Part shown: piece after piece, positions 49,315-58,188 of the stretch
Layout: every line of letters begins with the position of its first letter
Numbering within the stretch: the stretch's first letter is position 1
Assembly (NCBI GenBank): GCA_900548905.1
Contig: URMK01000002.1
Coordinates: forward strand, 186,001 to 250,000
DNA: 64,000 nt
Source of the DNA: an uncultured Lachnospiraceae bacterium
GTDB lineage: Bacteria > Bacillota > Clostridia > Lachnospirales > Lachnospiraceae
Direction: 5' to 3'
Program-made: the position numbers and the translations under genes
The notes under the pieces: model-generated
Told to the model about the DNA's origin: nothing
Seen by the model: the letters and a program-made list of their open reading frames with translations, nothing else
Database searches by the model: none

Positions 49315-50217
49315 TTACATGGGATTGGTATGTACCATACAATGCTTGACCTGCGGGAATTCCTTCTCTATGGCGCTGTGGACAGCCTCCGCCGTCCGGT
49401 GTGTCTCCTCCAGCGGCCGGGTTCCGTCCATGGATATTTCCACATCCACATATATTTTAGAACCGAACAGCCTTGTTTTTAATATATCTATCCGCTCCAC
49501 ACCTTCTTGCTCCCCTATCACCTTCTTCATTTTTTCCGCCGTCTCTTCCGGACATGCCTTGTCAACCATTTTGGCCGCCGCATCCCGGAATATATCCAGG
49601 GCCGCCTTTTCTATAAACAGGCAGATCAGCAGACTGGCTATCGGATCGAAAATGGGGAAACCAAGCCTGGCGCCGAGAATACCGGCGAATGCCCCAACGG
49701 AGGAGAGTGCATCCGAACGGTGATGCCACGCATCGGCCATGAGGGCTCCGGAGTTGATTTTTTTAGCAGCTGCCCTTGTAAACCAATACATCCATTCTTT
49801 TACAAGGATGGATAAGACGGCTGCCGCCAGGGCCAGTTGTCCGGGAACCAGGATCGTCCCGGTGCCTCCCTGTGTTATTTTTTCGATTCCCGCTGCGCCG
49901 ATTCCGATTCCCGTAGCCGCCAGGATGACCGCCAGCACAATGGATGCAACACATTCCATACGCTCATGTCCGTATGGATGTCCGGAATCCGATTGTCTGC
50001 CGGATATGACAACCCCGATCATTACTATGAAGGTGCTGAATACATCGGAAGCGGAATGGACGGCGTCGGACACCATGGCCCCTGACTTTGCGATCAGTCC
50101 CGCAGCCAGCTTCAGTAAAGATAACAACAGATTGATGACCACACTGATTACGGACACCCGCATGGCTAACTGCGTATCACTGGTTATTTCCCTGTTTTTT
50201 CTGAGATTCTGTTCCAT
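49315..50217 (-). CDS. Cation diffusion facilitator family transporter
   Basis: 300 residues with six membrane segments and a C-terminal cytoplasmic domain. Metal-site motifs are SDAVHSASD (about 52, helix II) and ADAWHHRSD (about 155, helix V), with HPYGHERME between; the HxxxD pairs suggest Zn, Fe or Mn. The C-terminal domain (about 210-300) has KIYVDVEISMDGTRPLEETHRTAE. It exports divalent cations in exchange for protons. It lies between the kinase gene and the Bce-type transporter but has a terminator before it and an operator region after it. Confidence 0.93.
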   Translation of the reverse strand: MEQNLRKNREITSDTQLAMRVSVISVVINLLLSLLKLAAGLIAKSGAMVSDAVHSASDVFSTFIVMIGVVISGRQSDSGHPYGHERMECVASIVLAVILAATGIGIGAAGIEKITQGGTGTILVPGQLALAAAVLSILVKEWMYWFTRAAAKKINSGALMADAWHHRSDALSSVGAFAGILGARLGFPIFDPIASLLICLFIEKAALDIFRDAAAKMVDKACPEETAEKMKKVIGEQEGVERIDILKTRLFGSKIYVDVEISMDGTRPLEETHRTAEAVHSAIEKEFPQVKHCMVHTNPM

Positions 50218-50559
50218 AAAAGTTACCTCCTGATTTGTAAGATAACTCTATGACACATACAAGATTTGCATTTGTCTGCCCGCCAGGGTATAAAAAAGCA
50301 CCTGTGGGACAGAGAAAATACTGTCCCACAGATGCTTATTCCATCTGCTGCCATTACGACGGCCCGGCTATCCATGAATCCTCCCCGGCCTCAGCGAAAT
50401 ACCGGAAGAACACACAGCCTGCTCAGTTTGTACTGTAGATTTGTATGCAGTGCAAAGAGTATTGTCATATATTATATGCACGCGTTCCCGGGATGTCAAC
50501 ACCATTTTTTACCATTCTTGCACCAATTTCCTCCCTATTCGTTGCCGTTCACGGCCTCT
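50218..50559. other. Gap between histidine kinase and cation transporter genes
   Basis: About 340 bases without a convincing gene. It contains the kinase-operon terminator and the AGGAGG site of the cation transporter. The stretch 50340-50540 shows no clear element. Confidence 0.5.
50297..50336 (-). terminator. Terminator downstream of the two-component genes
   Basis: Minus-strand AGCATCTGTGGGACAG pairs with CTGTCCCACAGGTGCT (one wobble) around an 8-base loop and continues into TTTTTTA. It separates the kinase transcript from the cation transporter. Confidence 0.88.
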
Positions 50560-51573
50560 CTATTCCATTTCAAATTTCTTCCTGGAAATGCCAAGAATCA
50601 CCCGGGTTCCCTTCCCTTCCCCGGCTTCAATGATTATGGACTGGCCCAGCATGTCCATCGCCTGGCGGCACAAGAAGAGGCCGATTCCCGTGGAGTGCTT
50701 ATCCCGTCTCCCATTAAAGCCGGTATATCCCCATTCGAACACTCTGGGAACATCCTCGGGCCGAATTCCTATCCCATTATCCTCCACCACAAGGGCATGC
50801 CCTTTCTCCGTCTCTCTCTTATATATCCTGATTTCCCCGTGTTCCCTGCCGGCCGTATATTTTACCGCATTGCCCAGCACCTGCTCCAGCACAAATATAA
50901 ACCATTTTTCGTCTGTCAGCACACCCCCGGCCATTTCACCGATTTGAATTCCTATCTTGTTATAGATAAAAACGGAGGCCAAATTTTTTACCGCCTTTTT
51001 TACCAGCATATCCAGGGGGTATTCCTTTAAGACCAGATCTCTGTCGGTCCCGTCCAGGCGCTGGTACTGCAGTGCCATATCCACATACTGCTCCGCCTTC
51101 CACAACTCCTGTTCCAGAGAACGCAGATCCTGCTTTTCCTCCTGAAGAAGCAGGTGCATGGCAGCAATCGGTGTCTTTATCTGGTGGGACCAAAGGGTAT
51201 AATACTTACCGCTCCGCTCTTTTTCCCCGCGGTTTGCTTCCTTCTGCCGCTCGTATTCCCCATACCACGCCTTGGCGAGCGCATACCAGTCCCCCTCAAG
51301 GCCTTCCGGCTCTTCCTCCGCCGCAAAAACGCCTTCGGCTGCCTGCTTTCTATACAGCTCCAGAAGCTTTCTCCTGTTCCGGTACTTCCAAAAGCCATAC
51401 ATAAGCTGCAGTACCGCAAAAACCGTAAGCAGCAAAAACAAATAAACCACCGGCTGCCAAGGCAGGCCGTACAGCCACCAGACGAACAGAAGAAATAAGT
51501 ACACAAACAGATAAAACAGAAGCCCCTTGCATTCCCGCAGATATTCCCGTCCGTATTTTTTTTCCTCTATCAT
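50560..51573 (-). CDS. BceS-type intramembrane-sensing histidine kinase
   Basis: 337 residues. Two membrane helices at the N-terminus (about 18-60) are joined by only a few outside residues, the hallmark of kinases that sense through their partner transporter. The phosphorylated histidine is in YYTLWSHQIKTPIAAMHLLL (about 128). The ATPase domain shows the N box (VLGNAVKYTAG), G1 box (VVEDNGIGI) and G2 box (HSTGIGLFLC). It starts four bases after the regulator gene. It probably responds to flux through the nearby Bce-type transporter. Confidence 0.93.
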   Translation of the reverse strand: MIEEKKYGREYLRECKGLLFYLFVYLFLLFVWWLYGLPWQPVVYLFLLLTVFAVLQLMYGFWKYRNRRKLLELYRKQAAEGVFAAEEEPEGLEGDWYALAKAWYGEYERQKEANRGEKERSGKYYTLWSHQIKTPIAAMHLLLQEEKQDLRSLEQELWKAEQYVDMALQYQRLDGTDRDLVLKEYPLDMLVKKAVKNLASVFIYNKIGIQIGEMAGGVLTDEKWFIFVLEQVLGNAVKYTAGREHGEIRIYKRETEKGHALVVEDNGIGIRPEDVPRVFEWGYTGFNGRRDKHSTGIGLFLCRQAMDMLGQSIIIEAGEGKGTRVILGISRKKFEME

Positions 51574-51577
51574 ACGC

Positions 51578-52267
51578 CTATTCTTCCTCTGTTTTCTCCG
51601 GAATAAGATAGCCGAGCCCCTTTTTGGTCCGGATATAATCCGTAAGCCCTATTTCCTCCAGCTTTTTCCGCAGCCTTGTCACATTTACTGTCAGAGTATT
51701 ATCATCGATAAAGGATTCATTTTCCCACAGATTCCGTATAATTACATCCCTTGAGACTACAGTGCCTCTTTTCTCCATCAAAATGCTCAGTATCCGGAAT
51801 TCATTCTTAGTCAGTTCCAGTTTCCTGCCCCGATAGTCAAACACCGCATCGTGCAGGGAAAGGATGGCATCCCCTGCACGCAGCACATCCTTTCGGGTAC
51901 CAAAGGTATAGGCCCTGCGGAGCAGCGCCTGTATTTTCGCAAGCACCACCTCCAGCTTAAAGGGCTTGGAAAGGAAATCATCCGCCCCCATGTTTACTGC
52001 CATGACCAGATTCATGTCATCGGAAGCCGAGGAGATAAAGATAATCGGCACCTGGCTTGTTTTACGGAATTCCCGGCACCAATAATAGCCGTCAAAAAAA
52101 GGCAGGGATATATCAAGCAGGACCAAATCCGGCGAATAACGGATAAATTCTTCCCCCACATGTCCGAAGTCGGATATAGTCTCCGCCTCATATCCCCATT
52201 TTTCCAGAGTTCGTTTCAAAACCGCCGTTATTGTACTGTCATCCTCCACGAGCAGAATCTTATACAT
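51578..52267 (-). CDS. BceR-type response regulator (OmpR family)
   Basis: 229 residues from ATG (MYKILLVEDDSTITAVLKRTLEKWG) with GGAGG upstream. The receiver has the acidic pair EDD, phosphoacceptor in LVLLDISLPFFDG (about 52) and lysine in DDFLSKPF (about 102). The winged helix (about 130-229) carries LTKNEFRILSILMEKRGTVVSRDVIIRNLWE and TLTVNVTRLRKKLEEIGL. It likely activates the transporter operon through the repeats at 49268-49306. Confidence 0.95.
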   Translation of the reverse strand: MYKILLVEDDSTITAVLKRTLEKWGYEAETISDFGHVGEEFIRYSPDLVLLDISLPFFDGYYWCREFRKTSQVPIIFISSASDDMNLVMAVNMGADDFLSKPFKLEVVLAKIQALLRRAYTFGTRKDVLRAGDAILSLHDAVFDYRGRKLELTKNEFRILSILMEKRGTVVSRDVIIRNLWENESFIDDNTLTVNVTRLRKKLEEIGLTDYIRTKKGLGYLIPEKTEEE

Positions 52268-52356
52268 AGAAGCCTCCGTAACCAATTGTTTATGCCTTTC
52301 TATCATACCCTTTTCCCTTGTGCATTTCCACATTTTTATAAAATCTGTTTTTCCGG

Positions 52357-52385
52357 TTGGAAAACTTATGGATATATGATATTCT
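52357..52385 (+). promoter_or_regulatory. Promoter of the VanW-family gene
   Basis: TTGGAA, 17 bases, TATTCT, about 55 bases upstream of the ATG, in the gap divergent from the response regulator. Confidence 0.5.
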
Positions 52386-52440
52386 ATTAAAGACTAATTC
52401 CTAGAGAATTGGTGTATTTTCGAAAGGACGGTATTCAGAT

Positions 52441-53622
52441 ATGACAAAATTACAATGGAAACCACTACTACTGATATGTTTGCTTCTTGCCACACCGGTC
52501 AGTGCGGCTGCCGCTCTGCCCATACCGGCAGCTGCCGCAGAGGCGCTTCCGGCAGGAGGTATTACAACTACAATATCCGACAGCCGCTATATTGACGCAG
52601 GCTGGCTGAATCAAAACATTATCCTTACCATGAACGGCCAGGTATGGGCCATGGGTATCAATACCATGAAGGATTATCCGGTTTTTCTTTCCAATGACAC
52701 CGGGATCCCCCAATGTGTTCTGGGCGAAACAGCTGTAATCGACGTATTTCTTAATGCCATTAACGAACAACTGAAAACACAGGTGTTCCAAAGTGACAGC
52801 CCCATCTTTGATACGGGCACGGGAAGCTACATCTATAATTCCGGACAAACCTATTACCAGCTTAATGCCAATGTGAAAAACTGGCTGCTTACCACGCTGC
52901 AGCAGCAGTTTGCGGCGGGCACCCCCCAGACCATAACCCTGGAGCTTACCTCCGGTTACCTTACTTCTATTGTGAATGAAGGGGTTCTGACCTACAGTCC
53001 GGACTTCGTACTGGCAGGAAGCTGTACCACAAGCTTTTCCACAAGCTCCTCCAACCGGATCAACAATATCAAGGTAGCGGCCGGTCATCTGAACAATATG
53101 ATAATCATGCCCGGACAGGAAGTCTCCGTGAGCACCGCCATCCAGCCCCGAACCTCAGCCAACGGCTACCGGGAAGCAGGCGCTTATCTGAACGGAGAAA
53201 CAGTCATGGCTATCGGCGGAGGCATCTGCCAGGTATCCTCCACAACTTACAATGCAGTAAAGAATGCCGGCCTTGTGGTTCTGGAGCGTCATCCCCACAG
53301 CATGCCTGTACATTATCTGCCTCTCGGACTGGATGCCGCTATCTCCGCCGGCTCCAAGGATTTACGGTTCCGTAACAACTATTCCGCGCCGGTAATCCTG
53401 CAGGCTTATACGGAAGGCAAGAAGCTTACCATCAATGTTCTGGTATGGGAGCATGATTTAAACGGACGCAGCTTCAAACTTTGGGCAAAGAAAACAGGAA
53501 GCCTTTCCGCGAAAACGTATTTTACCACCTATCAGGACGGCCAGGAAGTGAGCACGGAATATGTGGGGAATTCCACGTATATGGCTCCCAAGCCTAAGAA
53601 TACAGAAGCCGAGGATGAGTAA
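52441..53622 (+). CDS. Secreted VanW family protein
   Basis: 393 residues. A signal peptide (LLLICLLLATPVSAAAA) suggests export. Residues about 40-190 resemble the peptidoglycan-binding YoaR-like domain; residues about 200-350 are VanW, with FSTSSSNRINNIKVAAGHLNNMIIMPGQEVSVSTAI and the hallmark GGGICQVSSTTYNAVKNAGL...ERHPHSMPVHYLPLGLDAAIS. VanW occurs in some vancomycin resistance clusters but its biochemical role is unknown, and there are no other van genes here, so resistance should not be inferred. It is followed by a terminator. Confidence 0.9.
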   Translation: MTKLQWKPLLLICLLLATPVSAAAALPIPAAAAEALPAGGITTTISDSRYIDAGWLNQNIILTMNGQVWAMGINTMKDYPVFLSNDTGIPQCVLGETAVIDVFLNAINEQLKTQVFQSDSPIFDTGTGSYIYNSGQTYYQLNANVKNWLLTTLQQQFAAGTPQTITLELTSGYLTSIVNEGVLTYSPDFVLAGSCTTSFSTSSSNRINNIKVAAGHLNNMIIMPGQEVSVSTAIQPRTSANGYREAGAYLNGETVMAIGGGICQVSSTTYNAVKNAGLVVLERHPHSMPVHYLPLGLDAAISAGSKDLRFRNNYSAPVILQAYTEGKKLTINVLVWEHDLNGRSFKLWAKKTGSLSAKTYFTTYQDGQEVSTEYVGNSTYMAPKPKNTEAEDE

Positions 53623-53653
53623 CCGGATAGGCTTAAACGGAATAAGAAATCAC

Positions 53654-53686
53654 AAAAAGCTGCTTCTACATCAGAAGCAGCTTTTT
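53654..53686. terminator. Bidirectional terminator between the VanW and MATE genes
   Basis: AAAAAGCTGCTTCT pairs with AGAAGCAGCTTTTT around a short loop; A and T runs on both sides serve both convergent genes. Confidence 0.9.
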
Positions 53687-53708
53687 ATGATCAAATCCGT
53701 TTGCCGTG

Positions 53709-55127
53709 TTAATTATCCAGAGCTTTCTTCTTCCAGGTCCCTTTCTTGTAGAAAAGATAGGTAATAACGGCACCCAGTACCCAGGAACATAAAAGGGAAA
53801 TAAACACACACTCGTTTCTTCCGTTGGGAAGTTCCGGCGTTCTTGTAAGCCAGGCGATCCCATAGGCCAGGGGTACGCGGATGACCACGGTCGTAATCAG
53901 GGAAATCCACATAGGCGTCATGGTATCTCCCGCCCCTCTCATAACACCGGAAAGACACTGTGTCACAGCCATGGCAATATATCCCACAGCCAGAATCCGC
54001 ATGAGGTGCATACTCAGCTCCACCAGTTCCTTTGTCTCCGTAAAAATACCCATCAGATATTTGCCAAATATCAATATCAGCGCCGTAATAACGGCGGATA
54101 TGACGGCGGAAATAATCGTTCCTTCTTTCGCGCCGCTTTCCACTCTTGCATATTTCCTGGCTCCCACATTCTGTCCCGCGTAGGTTGTCATTGCCGTACC
54201 AAAAGAAAAGTTAGGCATCATGGCAAAACCGTCTACACGCATGATGATAACGTTGGCCGCAATAAACATTTCCCCGAAGCTGTTGGTCAGGGACTGGACT
54301 ACGATCATCGCCATAGAGAAAATCGCCTGCGTAAAGCCTGAGGGCAGGCCAAGTCGTATCATATCAGCCGAATGCTTTTTCTCCGGTTTCAGATAGTGCA
54401 GCTTCAGGTCAAAAATATCTTTCATATTTGCCAGCTTGAAAAAGCACATAATAGCCGAAACAGCCTGCGCAATGGCAGTGGCAAGCGCCACACCAGCAAC
54501 TCCCATTTGGAATACCGCCACAAACAGGATATCCAGCCCAATGTTCAGCACCGTCGCAACAAGCAGATAAACCAGCGCGGAAACGGAATCCCCCAGCCCC
54601 CGGAGGATACCGCTCAGAATGTTATAATAGGCCATTCCGGCAATTCCCACGAAAAGGATAATCAAATAGGAGGCGCACCAGTCCATGATGCTTTCCGGCG
54701 TATTCAGAAGCCGCAGCAGCGGCCTTACCACCAATGGCGCCACTATCATAATGATTACCGAGGAAATAGCCGTCAGTGTGATACTGCATCCGATGGAGCC
54801 GGACAGCTCTTCTCTCTGTTTCGCCCCGAAATACTGGGATACCATGATACTGGCTCCCACAGATATGCCCACAAACAGCACCAACAGCAGATTCAGGATA
54901 GGGCTTGCACTCCCCACGGCGGCAAGGGCATTATCTCCCACATAACGTCCTACCACAATGCTGTCCACCGTATTATACAGCTGCTGGGCGATATTGCCGA
55001 TCAACATGGGTATGGCAAAGGCCACAATCCGTTTGCCGGGTGAGCCCTCCGTCATATCGGTAGGCGCAAACAGCGACGCCAGACTGAATTTCTTTTTCGT
55101 TTCCTGTTCACTCTTTTGTAGTCCCAT
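53709..55127 (-). CDS. MATE family efflux transporter
   Basis: 472 residues from the ATG reading MGLQKSEQ, with GAGGGG upstream. Twelve membrane segments in two pseudo-repeats; typical features are GSPGKRIVAFAIPMLIGNIAQQLYNTVDSIVVGRYVGDNALAAVGSASPI at the start and the matching FTQAIFSMAMIVVQSLTNSFGEMFIAANVIIMRVDG at mid-protein. MATE pumps export drugs or metabolites using sodium or protons. It follows the YccF gene by 17 bases. Confidence 0.94.
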   Translation of the reverse strand: MGLQKSEQETKKKFSLASLFAPTDMTEGSPGKRIVAFAIPMLIGNIAQQLYNTVDSIVVGRYVGDNALAAVGSASPILNLLLVLFVGISVGASIMVSQYFGAKQREELSGSIGCSITLTAISSVIIMIVAPLVVRPLLRLLNTPESIMDWCASYLIILFVGIAGMAYYNILSGILRGLGDSVSALVYLLVATVLNIGLDILFVAVFQMGVAGVALATAIAQAVSAIMCFFKLANMKDIFDLKLHYLKPEKKHSADMIRLGLPSGFTQAIFSMAMIVVQSLTNSFGEMFIAANVIIMRVDGFAMMPNFSFGTAMTTYAGQNVGARKYARVESGAKEGTIISAVISAVITALILIFGKYLMGIFTETKELVELSMHLMRILAVGYIAMAVTQCLSGVMRGAGDTMTPMWISLITTVVIRVPLAYGIAWLTRTPELPNGRNECVFISLLCSWVLGAVITYLFYKKGTWKKKALDN

Positions 55128-55144
55128 CAAAATCCCCTCATTCC

Positions 55145-55510
55145 TTATGTATATATTATCTGTGAGCCAAAGGGCATCAAAGCCAGTTTAGCCAGTTTAA
55201 AATGCTGCAGGCCAAACGGTATTCCAATAATAGTGATGCAAAGCAAAACACCAAGCAGCAGCGATTCAAGAGCCATGGGGATACCCGTAAGAAGCATCCA
55301 AATAATGTTCAGGATCAGCGAACCGGCGCCTCCTCCGTAAACAATTTCTTTTCCAAAAGGCCACGCTGCCAAAGCTGCGAATTTAAAACATTGCTTTCCT
55401 ATAGGCAGCCCTATAATCGTAATACTCCATAAAACACCGGCCAGAAACCAGCCCAGTGCACTGAAAAAGCCACCGCAAAGAAACCATAAAAGATTTCCTA
55501 ATACACTCAT
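55145..55510 (-). CDS. YccF domain-containing inner membrane protein
   Basis: 121 residues with two copies of a hydrophobic YccF repeat: LGWFLAGVLWSITIIGLPIGKQCFKFAALAAWPFGKEIVY and ESLLLGVLLCITIIGIPFGLQHFKLAKLALMPFG. Each holds the conserved TIIGxPxGxQxFK element. YccF proteins are small membrane proteins without a known role. It is probably co-transcribed with the MATE gene. Confidence 0.9.
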   Translation of the reverse strand: MSVLGNLLWFLCGGFFSALGWFLAGVLWSITIIGLPIGKQCFKFAALAAWPFGKEIVYGGGAGSLILNIIWMLLTGIPMALESLLLGVLLCITIIGIPFGLQHFKLAKLALMPFGSQIIYT

Positions 55511-55613
55511 TTTCGTTCCTCCCTTCTTAGTGCGTTATTTCTATTATATGGCGTATCCGGCTGTCACGCAATTCTTTCTTTTTATTTCAGGGAGTTCAAT
55601 TCTAAAATTTTCA

Positions 55614-55661
55614 TAAAAAAAGAACAGGAACGTCTGCTTGCCGCCAGGCCGCTCCTGCTCT
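55614..55661 (-). terminator. Terminator downstream of the small coiled-coil gene
   Basis: Minus-strand AGAGCAGGAGCG pairs with CGTTCCTGTTCT (two wobbles) and is followed by TTTTTTT. It ends the asparaginase-containing transcript. Confidence 0.8.
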
Positions 55662-55689
55662 TCTTGTTATTTTCTGCATGTCAACTGCT

Positions 55690-55923
55690 TCAGGCAATGT
55701 TTTCCTGAACATCTGTTTTCAGCTGGGCAAGCACTTCGTCTACGGATACACCGGCTTCCTCCAGGGCTTCCGACAATTTTTCAAGCTCTTCATTTTTTTT
55801 CTGCTTCAAAAGCTCTTCCAATTCTTCATAAAGCTCCTGGGTCCTTACCTCCAGATTATAAATACTCTGCTGCGTATCCTGGATTTTTTCATCCAAAGAT
55901 TTGTTTTTCCTTCCTCTCGGCAT
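55690..55923 (-). CDS. Small coiled-coil protein, unknown function
   Basis: 77 residues from ATG (MPRGRKNKSLDEKIQDTQQSIYNLEV) with AGGAGG upstream; the longer hydrophobic frame start is rejected. A basic N-terminus is followed by one continuous coiled coil rich in Glu, Lys and Leu (about 10-60) and an acidic tail. It resembles small cytoplasmic helical proteins common in Lachnospiraceae. It lies 62 bases after the asparaginase gene and before a terminator. Confidence 0.75.
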   Translation of the reverse strand: MPRGRKNKSLDEKIQDTQQSIYNLEVRTQELYEELEELLKQKKNEELEKLSEALEEAGVSVDEVLAQLKTDVQENIA

Positions 55924-55985
55924 GGTTGTCCTCCTGTCATTTCTTATTCTTACTAAGAAGTATATGAAAGACAATTGGAAAATAT

Positions 55986-56987
55986 TCACATAAAAAAATC
56001 ATAATTGACTGTTTTGTAAAACAGGGCCTTGACTTCTTCAAAGTCTGCCGGTTTGCGGCCCAGGATCCACATCAATTTTGTAAAGACCGCCTCAAGATTC
56101 ATATCGTAAGCCTCCAGGAGATGGAACTGTTCCTGTACTCTCTTGCCCACCTCATAAACCCCGATGTTGCTTCCTTCATAGGTTACCTGCGTTGTCAGCA
56201 CCACGGCTTTGCCGGAACCATATACCTGCATCAGCCGGACGAATTCCTGCAGAAGGCTGTCCGGAATTCCCCCCACACCAAAGCTTTCCACGATAATACC
56301 GTCATATTGGGCAAAAATATCCTTCAGGATCAGCGGCGACATACCCGGGGTCAGCTTCAGCAGAAATACCCTGTCATTCAGTCCGTGGGAAAAGATAATC
56401 TTCTCCGGAAAAGGCTTCGGCTCAATATAACGTACCAGATGATCATCCCGCATTACCGCCAGTTCCGGGTAATTGATGCTGGCAAAAGCATTATAGCTCA
56501 TGGTTTTCACCTTTTTAGCTCTGGTGCCCGCTATTACCTTCCCGCCGAATACCAGGCTGACACCGCCGGACTGCTCATCCAGCGCATAGACAATACTGTC
56601 CCGCAGGTTCATTCTGGCATCCGATATTTCCATTTCCAGAGGCCTTTGGGAACCGGTTAGCACAATAGGCTTGGGTGAATTCTGGATCAGGTAGGAAAGG
56701 GCGGCTGCCGTGTAAGCCATGGTATCCGTTCCGTGCAGGATGACAAAACCGTCATAATAAGGATAGCTTTCCTCTATGGCTCCCGCAATCTGCATCCAGT
56801 GGCTGCATGTCATATTGGTGCTGTCAATACTGAAAAGGTTTCTGGCCTCCAGATGGCAGATACCGTCCATGGATGGAAGGAATTCCAGGATTTCCTCCGC
56901 CGTGAGCGCCGGCGCAAGCCCATGCTCCGTTTTGTGGGAAGCGATTGTACCCCCTGTGGTCAGCAGCATAATTTTCTTCTTCGCCAT
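55986..56987 (-). CDS. ansA: L-asparaginase, type I (cytoplasmic)
   Basis: 333 residues, no signal peptide. The first catalytic threonine lies in LLTTGGTIAS (about 12) and the second in ILHGTDTMAYTAAALSYL (about 88), with the Tyr/Lys partners in the expected loops. It hydrolyses asparagine to aspartate and ammonia. It follows the 105-residue gene by 17 bases. Confidence 0.95.
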   Translation of the reverse strand: MAKKKIMLLTTGGTIASHKTEHGLAPALTAEEILEFLPSMDGICHLEARNLFSIDSTNMTCSHWMQIAGAIEESYPYYDGFVILHGTDTMAYTAAALSYLIQNSPKPIVLTGSQRPLEMEISDARMNLRDSIVYALDEQSGGVSLVFGGKVIAGTRAKKVKTMSYNAFASINYPELAVMRDDHLVRYIEPKPFPEKIIFSHGLNDRVFLLKLTPGMSPLILKDIFAQYDGIIVESFGVGGIPDSLLQEFVRLMQVYGSGKAVVLTTQVTYEGSNIGVYEVGKRVQEQFHLLEAYDMNLEAVFTKLMWILGRKPADFEEVKALFYKTVNYDFFM

Positions 56988-57004
56988 GTTTCTCTCCTGT
57001 CTTT

Positions 57005-57322
57005 TTATCTCTTCCAGGGGGTTCTTTCTTCCAGCCCCATCCTGTACAGCTCCCTGACCTGATCGTCCAGCAGGGTGTCCGGCTTGTAGTATTTGAGCAT
57101 TTTAATTATATTTTTTTCCCTGTCGTCCTCCGTCTGGTATTGCTCCAGACTGTTCATCATGGCTTCCTGAAGCCGGGTGGGTGACTCCAGGGGAGGAGGC
57201 GCCGTTCCCGTAAGCTTACACAGCAGGCCGCAAATATAAGCCATCTCATAATTTCCCGTCATAACGGAGGTTTCATGCTGGGATTTGATAATAACCGACA
57301 TTCTCGCAAGACTTGGTACCAT
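57005..57322 (-). CDS. Unknown 105-residue protein upstream of ansA
   Basis: Starts MVPSLARMSVIIKSQHETSVMTGNYEMAYICGLLCKL with AGGAGG upstream; the longer upstream frame has no ribosome site and odd composition. A helical protein with a region PPPLESPTRLQEAMMNSLEQYQTEDDREKNIIKMLKYYKPDTLLDDQVRELYRMG. I recognise no family. It is likely co-transcribed with ansA. Confidence 0.7.
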   Translation of the reverse strand: MVPSLARMSVIIKSQHETSVMTGNYEMAYICGLLCKLTGTAPPPLESPTRLQEAMMNSLEQYQTEDDREKNIIKMLKYYKPDTLLDDQVRELYRMGLEERTPWKR

Positions 57323-57360
57323 ATGTATCCTCCTGGTTCTGTATGCCGAAACCGCTCCGG

Positions 57361-57546
57361 CTACCCTGATTTTCTCCGGGCAATTATACCATGCCGGAAG
57401 GAGTGTTTCAAGGCCGGAAGGGCAGAAAAGGCCGCTGCGCCCACGGCAGGTCTGTGCATTTCCTGCACGGACCTGGAGAAAACGTGGATGCGGCCGGCAT
57501 CCGGCTCCTCGCACAGCGTTTTCAGCAGCCGGATACCGTAATTCAT
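57361..57546 (-). CDS. Possible small gene, 61 residues
   Basis: A minus-strand frame, MNYGIRLLKTLCEEPDAGRI onward, filling the gap between cotJC and the 105-residue gene. The ribosome site (AGG seven bases upstream) is weak and other frames are also open here, so it may not be real. No family resemblance is seen. Confidence 0.3.
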   Translation of the reverse strand: MNYGIRLLKTLCEEPDAGRIHVFSRSVQEMHRPAVGAAAFSALPALKHSFRHGIIARRKSG

Positions 57547-57547
57547 T

Positions 57548-57565
57548 GTTCAGACCTGTCTGAAC
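57548..57565. promoter_or_regulatory. 18-bp palindrome after cotJC
   Basis: GTTCAGAC-N2-GTCTGAAC (perfect 8-bp arms) directly after the cotJC stop. It has no T-run, so an operator is as likely as a short RNA hairpin. Confidence 0.45.
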
Positions 57566-57567
57566 TG

Positions 57568-58188
57568 TTATGACTTGTTAGTATCCTTCATTTCCTTATC
57601 AAATTCCGGATTGTAATAATAGAAGTTATTAGAATCCAGCTTATCCTTTGTCTTTTCCAGCGCTTCACCGAATCTCTGGAAGTGTACAATTTCCCTGGTA
57701 CGCAAAAATTTAAGAGGCTCCCTGACCTCCGGATCCGTGATCATACGGAGCAGATTATCGTATACGGTCCTCGCCTTCTGTTCCGCCGCCAAATCCTCCG
57801 TCAAATCCGCAATGGCATCACCTTTGGACTGGAATTCGATCGCTGTAAAAGGAAGGCCCGCCGCAGCCTGGGGCCAGAGCGCTGTGGTATGATCGATATA
57901 ATAAGCATCGAATCCCGCTTCCTTAGCCTGTTCGATTGTCAGATGCTTTGTCAGCTGGTAAACCATGGAGCAGATAATCTCCATATGCGCCAGTTCCTCG
58001 GTCCCGATGTCTGTCAGCAGCCCGCCCACTTCCTTGACCGGCATGGAATAACGCTGGGCAAGATACCGCATGGATGCGGACAGCTCCCCGTCCGGTCCGC
58101 CGTACTGGCTTATAATCATCTGTGCCGTTTTCGGACAGGTTTTCGTGATTTTTACCGGGAATTGCAATCTTTTTTCATATACCCACAT
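57568..58188 (-). CDS. cotJC: Spore coat protein CotJC (manganese catalase family)
   Basis: 206 residues of ferritin-like helices. Metal ligands of manganese catalases are visible as TEELAHMEIICSMVYQL (about 65), AAEQKARTVYDNLLRM (about 145) and TREIVHFQRFGEAL (about 180). CotJC is placed in the inner spore coat and may remove hydrogen peroxide. Its ATG follows directly on the cotJA-cotJB stop. Ends DSNNFYYYNPEFDKEM, a family feature. Confidence 0.95.
   Translation of the reverse strand: MWVYEKRLQFPVKITKTCPKTAQMIISQYGGPDGELSASMRYLAQRYSMPVKEVGGLLTDIGTEELAHMEIICSMVYQLTKHLTIEQAKEAGFDAYYIDHTTALWPQAAAGLPFTAIEFQSKGDAIADLTEDLAAEQKARTVYDNLLRMITDPEVREPLKFLRTREIVHFQRFGEALEKTKDKLDSNNFYYYNPEFDKEMKDTNKS

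Noticed and set aside
52441..53622. Vancomycin resistance call from the VanW domain
   Set aside because: VanW alone is common in Firmicutes and no vanH, vanA/B, vanX or vanY gene is present.
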